From Galaxea fascicularis (Eukaryota; Cnidaria; Anthozoa; Scleractinia; Euphylliidae): DNA of 64,000 nucleotides. Positions 37,359 through 48,014 of this stretch are shown piece after piece; the stretch's first letter is position 1, and the number at the start of each line of letters is the position of its first letter. The position numbers and the translations under genes were made by a program. The notes beneath the pieces were generated by a model. It had not been told where the DNA came from. It saw nothing but the letters and a program-made list of their open reading frames with translations, and did not search any database. The stretch spans positions 10,946,863-11,010,862 of the forward strand of contig OX419339.1 in the NCBI GenBank assembly GCA_948470475.1, given 5' to 3'.

Positions 37359-40300
37359 AGGGAGACCCCTTGGGGCTTAAAGGGTTAACAACATCTTCAC
37401 CCAAAAACTATGTCCCTGTTAACCCTCTAACTCCCGATGGTGCCAAATGGCACTTATAGATTTTACTCTGTCTAATGCCAGACGATTTTACTCGTCAAAG
37501 GGAGCCCCTTGGGGCTTAAAGGGTTAATTTTATGTGGGTGATAAGTGTAATGTGATTTTTCACATATCTGGTAATTTTCAATCATACAGAGGATTTCATG
37601 CCGAAAGAAAACAGTACCACAGATGACGTCCTGAATTGCTACAGCTGCCTATACTACATTTCAAGTTCAAACAAAACAAAGAAGAAATCTAAAAAAATGT
37701 GAGATATGATCATCCTTTTCATGCCCAAAATTACAAATTTAGAAGGTACTCTCCCCCATGATAATTATATGATGCATCTACATGTACGACATACAGTAGT
37801 GGCCTGAAATTGAATTTACTCACAACTAAATGGTCCTACAAGTTGACTATACAAAAAAAAAAAAATTATTGACATCACAATCCTCTATTAAATAAAAGCC
37901 AATTTTATTAAGCACTAACATCATACCTTGGAAAAGTGCTGAGAGAGTGCAGGAATACTGTACACATTTATACTACCATTGTCCATTACAGCTGCCACAT
38001 AACGACCGTTTGAACTGATACTAAAATTATTTATGACCTAAAAAATTGAAGTGTGAAAAGATTCAATTACAATGAAAACCATAGAATAAGACCTGATGGA
38101 TAACAACAGCAAACGATCAAGGCAACAGCCATGGAACAATTAATGTCCATTGTTTTACACTTGTACAGACCAATGTTCAAATTGAATGTCAACCATTTAT
38201 AATAAGTATTGGTATAAATGTACTAGTGTTCTACCACGAACGCTGGTCTCTGATTGGCTATGCTACTCGCTATCTATTATGTGATAGATAGTGAGTAGCA
38301 TTTGTAAACAGAATGGAGGCCACTTCTTCACATTTTCAAAGTGTCTGCAGGGAGAATTTAGATAATTTACTTGTTTAGTTTTGAACGACCAGTTGATTTA
38401 TACTAAAGCAATTTGATTATTCACTCTCAATTTCTATGCATGATAGCTGATTCAGGCTGCTCCCTCATCAGCTATCACACAATAGAAATCTCAAGCTCAT
38501 AATCTACAGTAATTGTTAAATATATTGTACCTCATCAGCTCCTCCAATTTCGAACAGCTGCTTGCAAGCATGAATATCAATGAAACGCAAAAGTCCATCT
38601 TGAGATAACACACCTAGGGTCTTGAAAAAGGTAGAGACAAAATAATCTCAGTGAGAACTGAAAAAAATGTTCCTCTCAGATGCAAATGTTGCAGGTGAAA
38701 TTATTTAACCTAGTTTGATTCTTAATTTCCTTGTTCCCTTAACCCTAATCATTCATGATCCACCATAATTAGAGTTAGGAGTTTATTTCAACCTAAACTT
38801 CATTTTGATCTGCAACACAAACACCCTTTCGATAATTAAGTGTCCCCCTGCCCCTAACAAGTGCTTAGAAATGTCACTGTGCAACAATATTGCCAGCCCT
38901 ATTGGAAATGTGCTTTAAACAAATAAATAAGCTTAAGAACCATCAGTCACCTGACTAGTGCCTCCGTCAAAGCTGTTACTTAAAAACTCCAGTTGCCTGA
39001 CAAGTCGCACTCTGGCAGGAAGCTGAATGACATGAAGCAGATGTTTGTTCTCAAGACTCCAAACATGAAGAAAACGAGACCTAAAATTGAAGAAATGTTT
39101 ACCATCTTGTAATTAATCAATAACAAATGCATTAAAAATTAGATTCACTTAATTTACTATTGTCTATGGAAATGAAAGTAAAAATAAACCCAGTTTGAAA
39201 ACTGTTAAAAAACTAAAAACCCAAAACAAATTTGAATGGCACAGAATTGACAGCGCGGCCAATTTCGTATTCACTTAATGCATTGAAACAGTTTAATTAA
39301 CCAGCTGCACCTGGTAAGAGTTATACACTGTAACTAACCTTCCACCAGCTACTAACAGCCTTCCATCCCTTGGAGTAGCCAGTGCCCTGTAATGGGGCTG
39401 TTTACCTTCTTCAGGTGGAACTGGCAATTGAAACTTACACTTCAAGGTCTCTGAATCCCAACCAAATAAACTGTCATCCTTAAAACACGTCACTATGGTG
39501 TTACTTAGTGGTAAGAAAAGAACCTGAAAAAGAAATGGGAGTTGGCTTTTCAGCTGATGAAGGCCCTTCTGTAAGGCCAGCACACCAAGACAGTCAAGCT
39601 ACATGTACAGAAGTGTATATGCACTTTATTTATTGTCTTATGCTCCCAGAAATCCTTCTTTTTATTTAGCCTATTACCTATAACTTATAACTTTAAAGCT
39701 TTGAGTTCTAAGAAATACCTCCGAGACCTTTGAGTCTCAATATTAACTACTGTACATGAGGATGATTTTGTTCAGGTACAAAAATAATAATACATGCATG
39801 TACATCTAGACAACAATTTTGAAAATAATATTATAACTACCAGTAGATACATTAACAAAAACCAAGGACTACTGCATTACGCTTTCCAAGAGGCAACTGG
39901 CACTAGCTGTGGATTTACATATACATCTGTAGAAACAAGTTTTAAAATTAATAGGACATTTGCACGATGACGCCATTTGACTACAACTACCAGAATCCTT
40001 CAGGTTTTGCTATTCTCGTGCTAATGAGCGCTATTGTTAAATTTCACCCCGTTGGGATTACAAAATTTGAATTTGAAAGGAAAAACAAACTGAATTCTGG
40101 TAGTTGTAGTCAAATGGCATCATCGTGCAAATGTCCTATTCACTGAAATTAAGTATCTCTACTTCTGCTGAAATCTTTTCAATTTCTTTTTCAACCTCTG
40201 AGTAGACAGAGACTTCAAAGATCGTTTAAGATCAAGTGCACTGGTTTCCCATTTCTGCCAAGCTTTATATGACAGTTTGTCCAGCTCGATGGAACTATAT

Positions 40301-43112
40301 TGGCTATTAATACCTGTTGTATTCCGACAGTCTGAGCTCCATTCAGTGTTCTCTTACGAGAAAATGTATCAAGGTCCCACAGCTGGGCTACAGAGTTAGA
40401 TGAAGTGAGTGCATAACGGCCTGAAGCATGGACTGATATGTTGTGAATTGACGAATCATCTCCTCTCATCCAACTTACTAACTCATGGGTTTCTGAAAAA
40501 TGACATTTGCATACCTCTTATACTAACAGAGTTTAAAGTCCATACTGAAATTTGGACTGAGTTTTTTCCCATTGACTGTGCACAGGCCATAAATCAATGG
40601 GAAAATGTGAGGATCCATAGCTTACAGAATGGACTTAGAAAACAAGGGTAGTAAGATATTTGTTATATCTCTGAGGTTAATCATGTACATGGAAAAGGGA
40701 ACTTTCAAATTTGGAAGGCTGTACAGTAGAATAGAACCTGCTCAATTTACTAATCACAGTATACATACTGACTGAGAGATATAATACATAAACTGTTTTC
40801 CAGTGATACCCAATAGGTAGATTATGTGCATTTAAACATGCCATTTGGGGTGATCCAGTTCAAGTTTGATAGTGGAGTCAGATAGATTCAGTACTCTAAC
40901 AACGCCTAAAAGATGTTCATATACACAGGGTTTTCAATTTAAGCCGGCGCCGGACGCAAGTCACCGGCTACTTTAAGCATTTGCACCGGATACTTCGGCA
41001 TAAACCTCGGCACCGCTGCACTGTGCTGCTATCCCAGTGCAATAGTCCTCCAGGTACTTCTGAATATCCTCTTGCTACTTTTTTTTCTTTTTGAAACCCA
41101 TGTGTACAGTATACCAAACATCTACAGAAAATTATTTACAAAATTAATAAATTTTCAAAAGAGGTACAGTGTATCACTTATACCCTCAGTATCAAGTATA
41201 GTGCAAAATCACTGCAAACTTTGATTGCATATTCTACAGGTTAAGTCTCTAATAACATTATATTATAAGGGGAAAATTTTGTAAATAGAATGTAAATGTA
41301 AATAAAGTATGTGGTGTGTCATTTGTTGTATCAATATTATATTACATAATGGATGAATAATCACCATAAAGTACTTGTTTTGAAGGTACAAAACTGTTCA
41401 GGCTGTACATGTAGTAAACAGTTTTACGAAGTAAGGAAAAATAAGATGCAAGTCTTTGCTAGTATGTTTTAATCAGCTAGGGCACACCAAGGGACATTGA
41501 AGTAAAGATGAGACCGTTTTGTTCCCATTATTTTCAGTTTTTACTAGGCAACTCAGTCTTGCAGTGATCTCTAAAACAACTAGCTTGACTCAATCTTCTG
41601 CAACTTTCTTGCACAAATGCCCTAAAATTTGGCTGTTAAGTGTACTGTCAAGACAACTGTGGAAACCACAAATTAAACAAAGCAAATGTGGGTGTTATAC
41701 CACTAATATCTACAATTTCAAAATAATCTTAAAATAACCTCAGCTCTCACATACATGTACAAATCAACCGCAATTCCCCAAATGGGTTGACTGAAGTAGT
41801 TGGGAATATAAAAAAATAGCATGGTGCGGCCAACAGACTGTTTTTCTATCAAAGCAGCCAGGCAGATAACTCAAAATATCGGGGGAAAATACCTGGGTGT
41901 CAGCCCTTAAGTCGCCATTACAGGTATACATGTTGAAACGTTTTGCTGAAACTTGTGTGCAATGGTGCTGAGAAATAAGTTTCAGCAGGCTTTGCACTGT
42001 GTAACATAAAAGGTCGAAACTTGTTTGGAAACATTGAAACTGGTCTTGAAATATTGTTGTCCTGGTTTCTGATTGGCTTACGCAGCATAGTGTAACAAGA
42101 CCAAGCGAGTCCAGTTTCACAGTGGTGTTACTCAGTGAAACTCTTGTTTTTATCACCACTGAGATCGTTGCGACCATTGCAGAAGTAGAAAGTGGTTCTA
42201 CATGTACTTTTCGTGAAACTTGTCTCACAACAGAAGTTCAAAAAAGTTTCACAAAACCGACCATGTTACACGGTACAACGCCTACTGAAACTTGCACATA
42301 AGTTTCAGCTGAAAGTTTCAACGTGTAACAGTGGCTTTACTGACAGCCCTGACATACCAGTATCATAGCATCGCAAAGAATTGTCTGCAAGAGCCACGAG
42401 CACTTCATTTTTTCTCCGAAGACAAAAGGAAATCGCAGTGCATGGTGTTCCTGTTTTGTGAATTAGCGAAAATCTAAAAAACAAAATGATACATAAAAGA
42501 AAATGAGATAATCTTAAACAGCTTAAATTAGAAACTACAAACGCTGCAACAAGCTAGGACAGCACTTTTTAAAACCAGATTAAGATAAAGTGTATAAAAG
42601 CTTATATTAAAAACGTCGGAAAAAGTAAGCTTACAGGACGTGGTGATCACGGAAGTTGATTTAAAGACGAGGTGGAAAAAAATTATTCATAGCGTTTCTG
42701 TGTGAAGCCACAGAAACTGGAATGAACGCTTTAACTAAAGTAAAACACAAAAACATAAGCTTAAATCTCACCAGACAGGCTTAAGCTTAAGCTTACCTAT
42801 TCTTGCCTAAATCGAAGACAAAAATGTTCCCTTGGTGATCACCGGCGGCAAAGGCTTCACTGGTTGTGTTAAACGCCGTTCGAAGGAACCTGACATTTCT
42901 CCCTTGTAGTGAAAAGGCACTTGATGTAGAGTGGCTTATTGAGACAACCAAACTATTGGAAAAAAAATTGCAGGGTCTTCTGACTAGAACTTGTGAGACC
43001 GACTGGTTGTGAGACTCAAATAGACATGAACGTACCCTTCCTCTGGAGAAGGTGATGGTTTTCGCTGCCAAATCTTTCCGTCTTCCTTCTTGTAAACGTC
43101 CAAAGTTTGCAT
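20803..43112 (-). CDS. TBC1D31: TBC1 domain family member 31 (WD40 + TBC + coiled coil), 25 coding exons
   Basis: Human TBC1D31 (WDR67) is a centrosome/centriolar-satellite protein linked to primary cilium control. Minus-strand exons: 43036..43112, 42797..42952, 42358..42473, 40314..40492, 39339..39523, 38951..39080, 38531..38620, 37927..38037, 36961..37158, 34569..34648, 33781..33927, 33238..33371, 32154..32287, 31183..31362, 30354..30533, 29990..30042, 29508..29660, 28705..28840, 26895..26987, 26661..26801, 24264..24380, 22198..22275, 21857..21995, 21129..21257, 20803..20942. Total 3276 nt, 1091 aa, close to the human length. WD40 region residues about 25-345 (AGDHQGNIFVFDL, VAQLWDLDTF), TBC about 415-650 (GYGEYPAKYRMFIWRSLL, FPFVKLFQNNQLICFE, NHPSFLL), KGQYPIFNKYPKFIVDYQ near 690, then Glu/Gln/Arg-rich coiled coil about 700-960, ending VRDLRKRLAARRQ. 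I do not see the IxxDxxR/YxQ catalytic motifs of active Rab GAPs. The exon 9 donor (GAA|GTACTG) is weak and chosen by phase. Confidence 0.92.
22582..22748. mobile_element. Fold-back element A, copy 1
   Basis: GTAATCACATGATT...CGTGCAATTTGGAATAAATA...GTAAATTTTTTCAAAGACC is repeated inverted after a short centre (CGAGCCCGAAGGGCGAG), ending ATCATGTGATTAC. Lies in the TBC1D31 intron left of exon 22. Second copy at 24831-24998, half copy at 25111-25188. Confidence 0.8.
23099..23247. mobile_element. Fold-back element C
   Basis: ACTTAATAACCTCGACAGTT...GTCGTTACGGGAAAATCTCA and its inverted copy TGAGATTTTCCCGTAACGAC...TCTCGGTTATTAAGT, with inner arms TGTATTGACC / GGTCAATACGG. About 150 bp. Abuts element B copy 1. 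Confidence 0.75.
23246..23756. mobile_element. Element B, copy 1: TIR element carrying a TTCGG decamer array
   Basis: Inverted ends TTAATAATACACTTGAAAAA / TTTTTCAAGTGTATTATTAA. The centre (about 23370-23640) is an array of roughly 10-bp units TTCGGAAATC with variants TTCGGAAGTG, TTCGGGTGAT and TTCGTTGGTC. A (TTGCACTGGTGTTACACTT)n triple repeat follows at 23641-23700. The array produces overlapping minus-strand ORFs rich in RRFPK/EHFR/SED, which are artefacts of the period. Copy 2 at 25192-25608. Confidence 0.8.
24831..24998. mobile_element. Fold-back element A, copy 2
   Basis: Nearly the same sequence as 22582-22748, same orientation, with scattered substitutions (CCGAGTGCAA, AAATCTTGTG). 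In the TBC1D31 intron between exons 20 and 21. Confidence 0.8.
24999..25110. mobile_element. Element B, truncated left end
   Basis: Begins TTAATAATACACTTGAAAAA like element B and matches its first about 105 bp up to CCGAAACTTGGAGAAGC, where it is cut and joined directly to the right half of element A (AAGTGCAATTTGTGG). Confidence 0.75.
25111..25188. mobile_element. Fold-back element A, right half only
   Basis: GTGCAATTTGTGGTCTTTGA through ATCATGTGATTAC, identical in layout to the right arm of element A. Fused to the truncated B copy on its left; full B copy 2 follows on its right. Confidence 0.75.
25192..25608. mobile_element. Element B, copy 2
   Basis: Same inverted ends as copy 1 and the same TTCGG decamer array (about 25290-25500), but about 95 bp shorter: fewer array units, two rather than three TTGCACTGGTGTTACACTT units, and a deletion after the left end. 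Confidence 0.8.
26148..26403. mobile_element. 256-bp fold-back element with arms over 110 bp
   Basis: TAAAGGTGGATTTCCACTGT ... inverted as ACAGTGGAAATCCACCTTAA. The arms carry many TTTACG/CGTAAA words and meet near 26275 (CAACTTTTACG). Flanked by TAA. No ORF of substance; in the TBC1D31 intron between exons 20 and 21. Confidence 0.8.
27120..28180. mobile_element. Composite insertion: AT-rich element interrupted by a Penelope-like element
   Basis: The left flank CAGGGCTCGAAATTAACGG and right flank CGAAATTAAATTCGAGCCCTG are inverted to each other, and CTAACCCGA occurs near both. The Penelope-like fragment lies inside. Suggests an older TIR element (or duplicated flanks) with a later retroelement insertion, all in TBC1D31 intron 18. 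Confidence 0.5.
27592..28052 (-). pseudogene. Penelope-like retroelement, 5'-truncated, GIY-YIG endonuclease part
   Basis: An open minus-strand frame, without its own start, reads RSAFKTNEQPCTFKCAASRC, KTCQFILNTS, then IYCLTC...CNKLYIGETGRRLGDRFREH, later KPVARHFNLPNHS and ESRKNLEQKFIFQIGTLNPH, ending GINERFSFK-stop at 27592-27594. CxxxxCKTC followed by YCLTC..C..LYIGETGR is the zinc-finger linker and GIY-YIG-type endonuclease of Penelope-like elements. The endonuclease frame has no stop and keeps Arg and Glu residues expected for this fold. The reverse transcriptase is absent, so this copy is dead by truncation. Confidence 0.85.
34905..35181. mobile_element. Non-autonomous element with ATTTACACGGTACGAT ends
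   Basis: ATTTACACGGTACGATTTGT at the left and CAAAAATCGTACCGTGTAAAT at the right are inverted copies. Interior has GTCGTA/TACGAC words in both orientations. In TBC1D31 intron 9. Confidence 0.7.
35903..36329. mobile_element. TTAA element with internal inverted AAGATGGCGGC motifs
   Basis: Ends TTAAAGGGAACCTCCACTC and GAGTGGAGGTTCCCTTTAA, flanked by/ending in TTAA. A second inverted pair lies inside: CGGGCGCCGCCATCTTGAAT with AATTGTG at about 36050, and CACAATTATTCAAGATGGCG with GCGCCC near 36156. The inner motif matches the YY1-type AAGATGGCGGC site. No transposase; in TBC1D31 intron 9. Confidence 0.75.
36332..36632. mobile_element. Non-autonomous element with GTTGTTTACCATT ends
   Basis: GTTGTTTACCATTAATTTTA at the left, ACATGGGAAAA... 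and CATGTAAATGGTAAACAAC at the right. Inner words TGGAAATTT/AAATTTCC repeat in both orientations. Abuts the preceding element with almost no gap. Confidence 0.65.
37277..37388. mobile_element. TTAACCC mini-element, copy 1
   Basis: Begins TTAACCCTTTAACTCCCGAT and ends GGGGCTTAAAGGGTTAA. The two ends are inverted copies. The interior has GGTGCCAAATGGCAC (a small palindrome) and GACGATTTTACTCGTC (another). Copy 2 follows about 35 bp downstream in the same orientation. Confidence 0.75.
37419..37527. mobile_element. TTAACCC mini-element, copy 2
   Basis: Almost identical to copy 1 (differences such as TAATGCC for TAACGCC and one deleted base near GGGAGCC). Same orientation, same intron of TBC1D31 (between exons 8 and 9). 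Confidence 0.75.
38258..38302. repeat. Short hairpin
   Basis: ATGCTACTCGCTATCTAT and its inverted copy ATAGATAGTGAGTAGCAT with a 6-nt loop region. One mismatch (TCGC/GTGA). In TBC1D31 intron 7. Confidence 0.55.
39950..40140. mobile_element. Non-autonomous element with ATAGGACATTTGCACG ends
   Basis: AATAGGACATTTGCACGATG ... TTTGACTACAACTACCAGAA at the left; the inverted copy TTCTGGTAGTTGTAGTCAAA ... CATCGTGCAAATGTCCTATT at the right. Arms about 47 bp, near-identical. About 190 bp, in TBC1D31 intron 4. Confidence 0.8.
41895..42345. mobile_element. Non-autonomous element rich in TGAAAC/GTTTCA motifs
   Basis: GTCGCCATTACAGGTATACA then TGTTGAAACG...GCTGAAACTTGTG at the left; CTTGCACATAAGTTTCAGCT ... 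AACGTGTAACAGTGGCTTTA at the right, in inverted order with mismatches. Contains a 154-codon minus-strand ORF without recognisable motifs. In TBC1D31 intron 3. Confidence 0.55.
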
Positions 43113-44680
43113 GGTTTTCTCAGGAAAACTAGCCTGCGGCCAGCAGACGTTTTTCCGATCGTCGCCTCTCTCCCTCCCTCTTGAGCAGAAAAAACAGAAA
43201 AACTTACACTAATTTGTTTCTCCCGCCAAACCGCCGGCCGCCAGGAAGTCACATTCTTAGTAACCACGCCATCTATTATAGGTTCCAGGCCCAACTGACT
43301 CCGTTGATGATTCGGTTACAGCGACATGTATTCCGCAAGTAACTACTTCCAGTATGCAAAAAATTAAAATCCATAATGATGGCAACGATATTGATCTAAC
43401 GTTGCTTGATGATCTACAAAATAAATGCAATCGACTCTCTCGTAAGCGACCACCACAGATACACGACAAAGTGGTCGCTTACGCTGCTTACGGGAGGCGG
43501 TCGTTTAAGAGAAAAATGACAAAAAAAAAAAAAAAAATCCAAAACTGAGCTGATTAACTAATTACATAAAGATATTACATTTTTGTTCGACCCCCCATTT
43601 TCGAAGTCCTGGATCCACCCCAGATCATATTAAAAGCTGAACTTTGTGACTTTTGACTAATGATTTCTAACGTTCAAGCCCTGTTGAAGTCCTGAATTTT
43701 TTTTCAGGCTTCTTTACGCAATTGTAAAAATTGCGATCACAACTGCGACGATCATTATTCACTTGAAAGAGTAGTTAGTTGGTTTTGTCCTAAATACTGG
43801 TCAGGTCTTCAAACCCTCAGATGATCCAGTAACTCCCCCGAGCCTCACCCCGCGGGGGTTGCGGGTTCCCGTCACGCTCGCCTTTTGAGTGAGATGAACC
43901 AGGCGAACGCGTTGGACGCCGGAGAAATGTGACATAAACCTATAACACTCTCACGCTAATCTGATGATGTATTTGCCGTACGTCATGCTACGATCAGTCA
44001 GTGCTTTGTGTATCCCTACCGAGGATAATCATACAAACGCGAAACGGTCTCTCGTCGTTTAAGACGAGTAAGCTGTACTCAACAGTTTTTTGACGACAAG
44101 TCTCTAGAATACAAGTATCGTAAAAATGAAAGGTTTGAGATATGAGTGACATTTATTCAAGTGTTACGTTAAATCACATTGATCATCTCTCAAAAAAACT
44201 CTCTTCTCATGAGGAAACAAGAATATCTGTGGGGAGATGCAAATGTAGGTTGTAGTGTCATTAACGTACAGCTAGCGATATTAAAAAGGCTTTGTCTTTA
44301 CAATTTTATAGCAGTCTGTGCTCATACTGTGACCTGTCACGTTCCGTATTATTCAGAATATATTGCATCAGGTAATAATTAGAGAGTAGCAGTAGCTTGG
44401 GAACTTCCCGCACGTGGATTTCATAAGGGAAACGTGTTGCAAGTAATTAGTCATTAGGTAACGTGAACTGAAGGATGAAACTTGAGTTTAAGGAAAAAAA
44501 ATTGAATTCTGCATAAACCCAGCCTGGAGTCTTTGTTCTGGAACGCAACATTACTGTTAGAGAATAAGAATCACAAACGACTTTTCCCAAGCACTAAATA
44601 CGCCTTAAATTCTTGCTAAACAAATGAAAGTTCCGTGTCTTCAACTCTCTTTCTTGACCAGTGAGTCGACTCAGCCTTGA
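43113..44680. other. Intergenic DNA upstream of TBC1D31 and downstream of the collagen gene
   Basis: The first hundred or so bases are the TBC1D31 5' UTR/promoter. A hairpin GTAAGCGACCAC...GTGGTCGCTTAC lies at 43442-43482. Otherwise AT-rich with no supported gene. A TTTATT (AATAAA on minus) near 44154 may belong to the collagen gene 3' end. Confidence 0.4.
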
Positions 44681-47600
44681 TTATGCTGCGCCATAGCATT
44701 TCAGTTTTCCCAGTGTGTGGTAACCTTGCTCTCCAGTGTCACCAGTATCTCCAAACCTGAGCTGCTTAACAGGAAGACGTGTCTTGTCAGTGAGCAGACC
44801 GCTGTCTTCACGCCATACAAGATCATTCTTATCACAGTTACAACCCAAACTGGGGTTAGCACATGAGTTGGTCATCCCGCATGCGCACTTACCACTGACA
44901 GATGCCCCACCCCAATATTCCATCTTGGTTGAGTCACGAGACACCCACCATCCATAAGCATTGTTGTTGGAAAGCAACAAAGAACCATAACACTCATACT
45001 TGATAAACTGTTCACAGTGTGAAGAGACTCTGGTGAGGCTCGCCAGCTGAGGCAAAGTCGCTCCTGTGTAATGGATGTCACGTGAGTAAGTTCCTCGGTT
45101 TTCATATCCCTTCACAGAAGTTTTGCTTTCACCGTCGTGACTGATCACTGTCACGCCAACTCCATTCTTGTCAGTCATGTCGCAGTACACCGGAAATGGT
45201 GCCAGACCTCCCTCACCATCGGGATCAATGACGTAATTTCCGCTTACATTGCTGACACTTCTGATCGTAGAACATGAAGCTACACCAACTGGAGAATTGA
45301 CTTTGACTTTAACTTCAATAGTCGCCAGGGAGGTAGTTGCTCTACAGGTGTAAGATCCTTCGTGAGATTTCTTTATGTTCTGAAGAACCAGTGTTCCATT
45401 TAGTAGAATATTAGAATCTACAGGAAGTGAAGACTTGCCGTCTTTGGTCCAAGTTATTGTAGGTCTCAGACCACTTTCAGCCACGCAGGGAAGACGCACA
45501 GTAGAACCAACAAAAGGAGTCACTTTTTGAGGAGGGCGAACTTTGAATCGCAGAGGAAAGAACACCATAAGTTGAACCGTTTTTGTTGCTGTTCCCAGAA
45601 TGTTCTCCGCCTTACAAATGTACATTCCACCGTCCCTTCGTGTTACGTCAGAGACCTTTAAGACTCCATTGATCACATCACTTCTGCCTTTAGGTAAACG
45701 TCCAAGGGCTTTAGACCACGTGATGATAGGTTGCGGGTGACCAGTTGCATTGCAGGGGATGCTAATACTTTGCTTCTCATCAGTCAAAAGTCTATCGGAT
45801 GAGGGTAAAAGTTGCGGACCAACTGGCGAGAAAGAAAATTTAAATTCATTTCCTGCACATATGGAACACGAATAATATATTCGATTTTAATCCCGCAGTT
45901 TTTCAAGAGTAATAACCCGGTGATGGTGATGGTGATGGTCCTACCAGTCCGAGACCTTACAGAAACATGCAACACTTTCTGCAAAGAGTGGAGGAAGTAG
46001 TCTTTGTCTTCAGCGTTTGTTCCTGGTTTATACTGCAGCGTATGACCAGGGAGCGCGCAGGGAGAGGGGCCGGGGGGGGGGGGGTTGGGGCTTTGTAGAA
46101 AAATTTAAAAATTTAGTAAAATACATTTCCAGAAATGTAAAGTACTTTCACGGTCGGCCAAAGCTAGTGGGCCTCGCAGGAAAACAACCAAACCTGACAA
46201 AATAGGCCTGCATTTCAACCATTTTTATAGAGTCAGCCTCCTCCTGGCTCCCGCACTTTAAAATTGCTCGACGGGCCCGGATAATATCGAACAAAAATGC
46301 GCTATAAAAATGTGAAATCCTAATCACAATCATGGAGACCCCGTTAAAGGCCCTAGTAAACAGCTTCAACATTTGCTTCAACATCCATTCGGTTTTGTTG
46401 AACGCTGTTGGAAGGTTGTTGAATGATGTTGAACGGTGGGATGAGCAAACGGTTTCAACATTTCATTCAACAAAACTTAGCGAGTGGCCTGGTAATTAGT
46501 TTCAGGCCCCAGCGCTTGCTCAACAATGTTGAAAGAGCGGGGCAAACGACTTCAACTCCGTTTCAACATTCCGAACATTCCAGAGAACAAAAGAAATGTT
46601 GAACGCATGTTGAAGCAAAGTTTAAAGGCTTTTAAACTCTTTCAACATCGATTGAACATCGTTTGAACACGTTTCAACAAGTTCGAAAGGGGGTGGCAAA
46701 CGCTTTCAACATTGCCATTGAACAAAATCGAAAGGATGTTGAAGCAAATGTTGAAGCCGTTTGCTAGGGCCTTAACATTTTCTTCAGAAAGTGAAACGGA
46801 ACAATTTCTTATTAACTATTTAGACAATAATATTTTCGTAGTTTAAAACAAATCCCCTTACTTACACTGAACGGTTAGATTAGCTGTAGCGTTGACGCTT
46901 CCCAGCAAATTTTCAGCGCTGCAGAGGTAAACTCCGTCGTCTCCAGGTCTAACGTTCTTCACAATCAAAGCGCCACTGGACTCTACAGCGTGGCGTTCAG
47001 CAGGAAGTGATGAATTCAGCTTGGACCACGTGATCTTTGGAATTGGATTGCCCTGCACTGTACATTTCAAGATGGCTGTCTGACTTTCATTGACTGTGGC
47101 TCCAACAGGACGCTGTAGCAAAGAAGGACCCAAGATGGACTGACCTGGTTCACCCTTGGCACCTTTCATACCGGTCAGGCCTCTAGGTCCTGCAGGACCA
47201 ATCTTACCCGGTACACCGAGATCCCCTTTGATACCCATCGGTCCGTGTGGTCCTACAGGCCCATGTTTACCCGGTGGACCCTCTGGTCCGGGTCTCCCTG
47301 CGGGGCCTGGTCTCCCTCGGATTCCGGGTCTTCCACGTCTTCCTGTACTACCTTTTGGTCCTGAGCGGCACAGTGTTTCATCTCTAGCACAGATTTGGTT
47401 TTGCAGCAGACGAAGCTCCTGTTGAATCAGAAGTTTTACTTCTGCCATTGTTTGTGCAGATAGCTGCTGTGATTTATCAGGAGAGGAACGTTTTTGCCTT
47501 GAGATGGTTTGTTCATGACCTTGGACAACATGAATTAACAATTAACATTCAGTTAACAGCAAACATGGAGCACATCATTTTCTTTGAAATGGAAGGGAAA

Positions 47601-48014
47601 TGGAGAGGCGACCTTTCCCTTTCATTTTAACATTTTAGTATGATAACGTTTTGGTATTGCAACCAAACCTCTGGACAAAGAAGTTTGTTACCGTGGTACT
47701 GCATGATCTCTTACAGCAAACCAACCACTGAAATTAAAGTACAAACCTCTTGCCGCGTGACCTTTTGAATGGTTGTCTTTGTCATCTTTCCTTCCTTCGC
47801 TTTGCGCTTTTCGAAGTATTTCTGTCTTCAACTGTCCACAGAAGACCGTCGAGTGTGATATCAATCGATGATGTTCCTGTATTTTCCATTCCATGTGAAT
47901 CAAAGCGACGCAACACACCACAGACAACAGCAAGCCAGACGTGGAGCACAAAATTTCGATTTTCCTTGCACTTGTTTTATTTTCCTGCTTGACCTGTGTT
48001 TTCATGTCCTTCAT
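44681..48014 (-). CDS. Type II membrane collagen with three Ig domains and a fibrinogen-like C-terminus
   Basis: Exons 47747..48014, 46866..47519, 44681..45822 (minus) join in phase 1 to give 687 aa. Order: short cytoplasmic tail; one membrane helix (residues about 20-42, [20 protein letters not shown]) with no cleavable signal, so type II; a furin-type site RQKR at 97-100; a short coiled coil (about 106-132) and two Cys; about 25 Gly-X-Y triplets (143-217); three Ig domains (about 218-307, 310-395, 400-483), each with the Cys...Trp...YxC pattern (KCTVQG..ITWSK..YLCSAEN; PCNATG..ITWSK..YICKAEN; PCVAES..ITWTK..YTCRATT); then a Cys-rich C-terminal domain (490-687) with [29 protein letters not shown] and KLKC, resembling the fibrinogen-like region of contactin-associated proteins. 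Likely a shed or membrane-held adhesion/matrix protein. Layout recalls gliomedin/colmedin, but with Ig and fibrinogen-like domains in place of olfactomedin. Confidence 0.9.
46344..46775. mobile_element. TTAA element with GGCCCTAG ends and many CAACAT motifs
   Basis: TTAAAGGCCCTAGTAAAC with GCTTCAACATTTGCTTCAAC at the left; GTTGAAGCAAATGTTGAAGC with GTTTGCTAGGGCCTTAA at the right. Interior is dense in TTCAACA/TGTTGAA. Flanked by TTAA on both sides. In intron 2 of the collagen gene. Confidence 0.8.

Noticed and set aside
41764..42228. 154-aa minus ORF
   Set aside because: Lies within a non-autonomous element in TBC1D31 intron 3; no motif.
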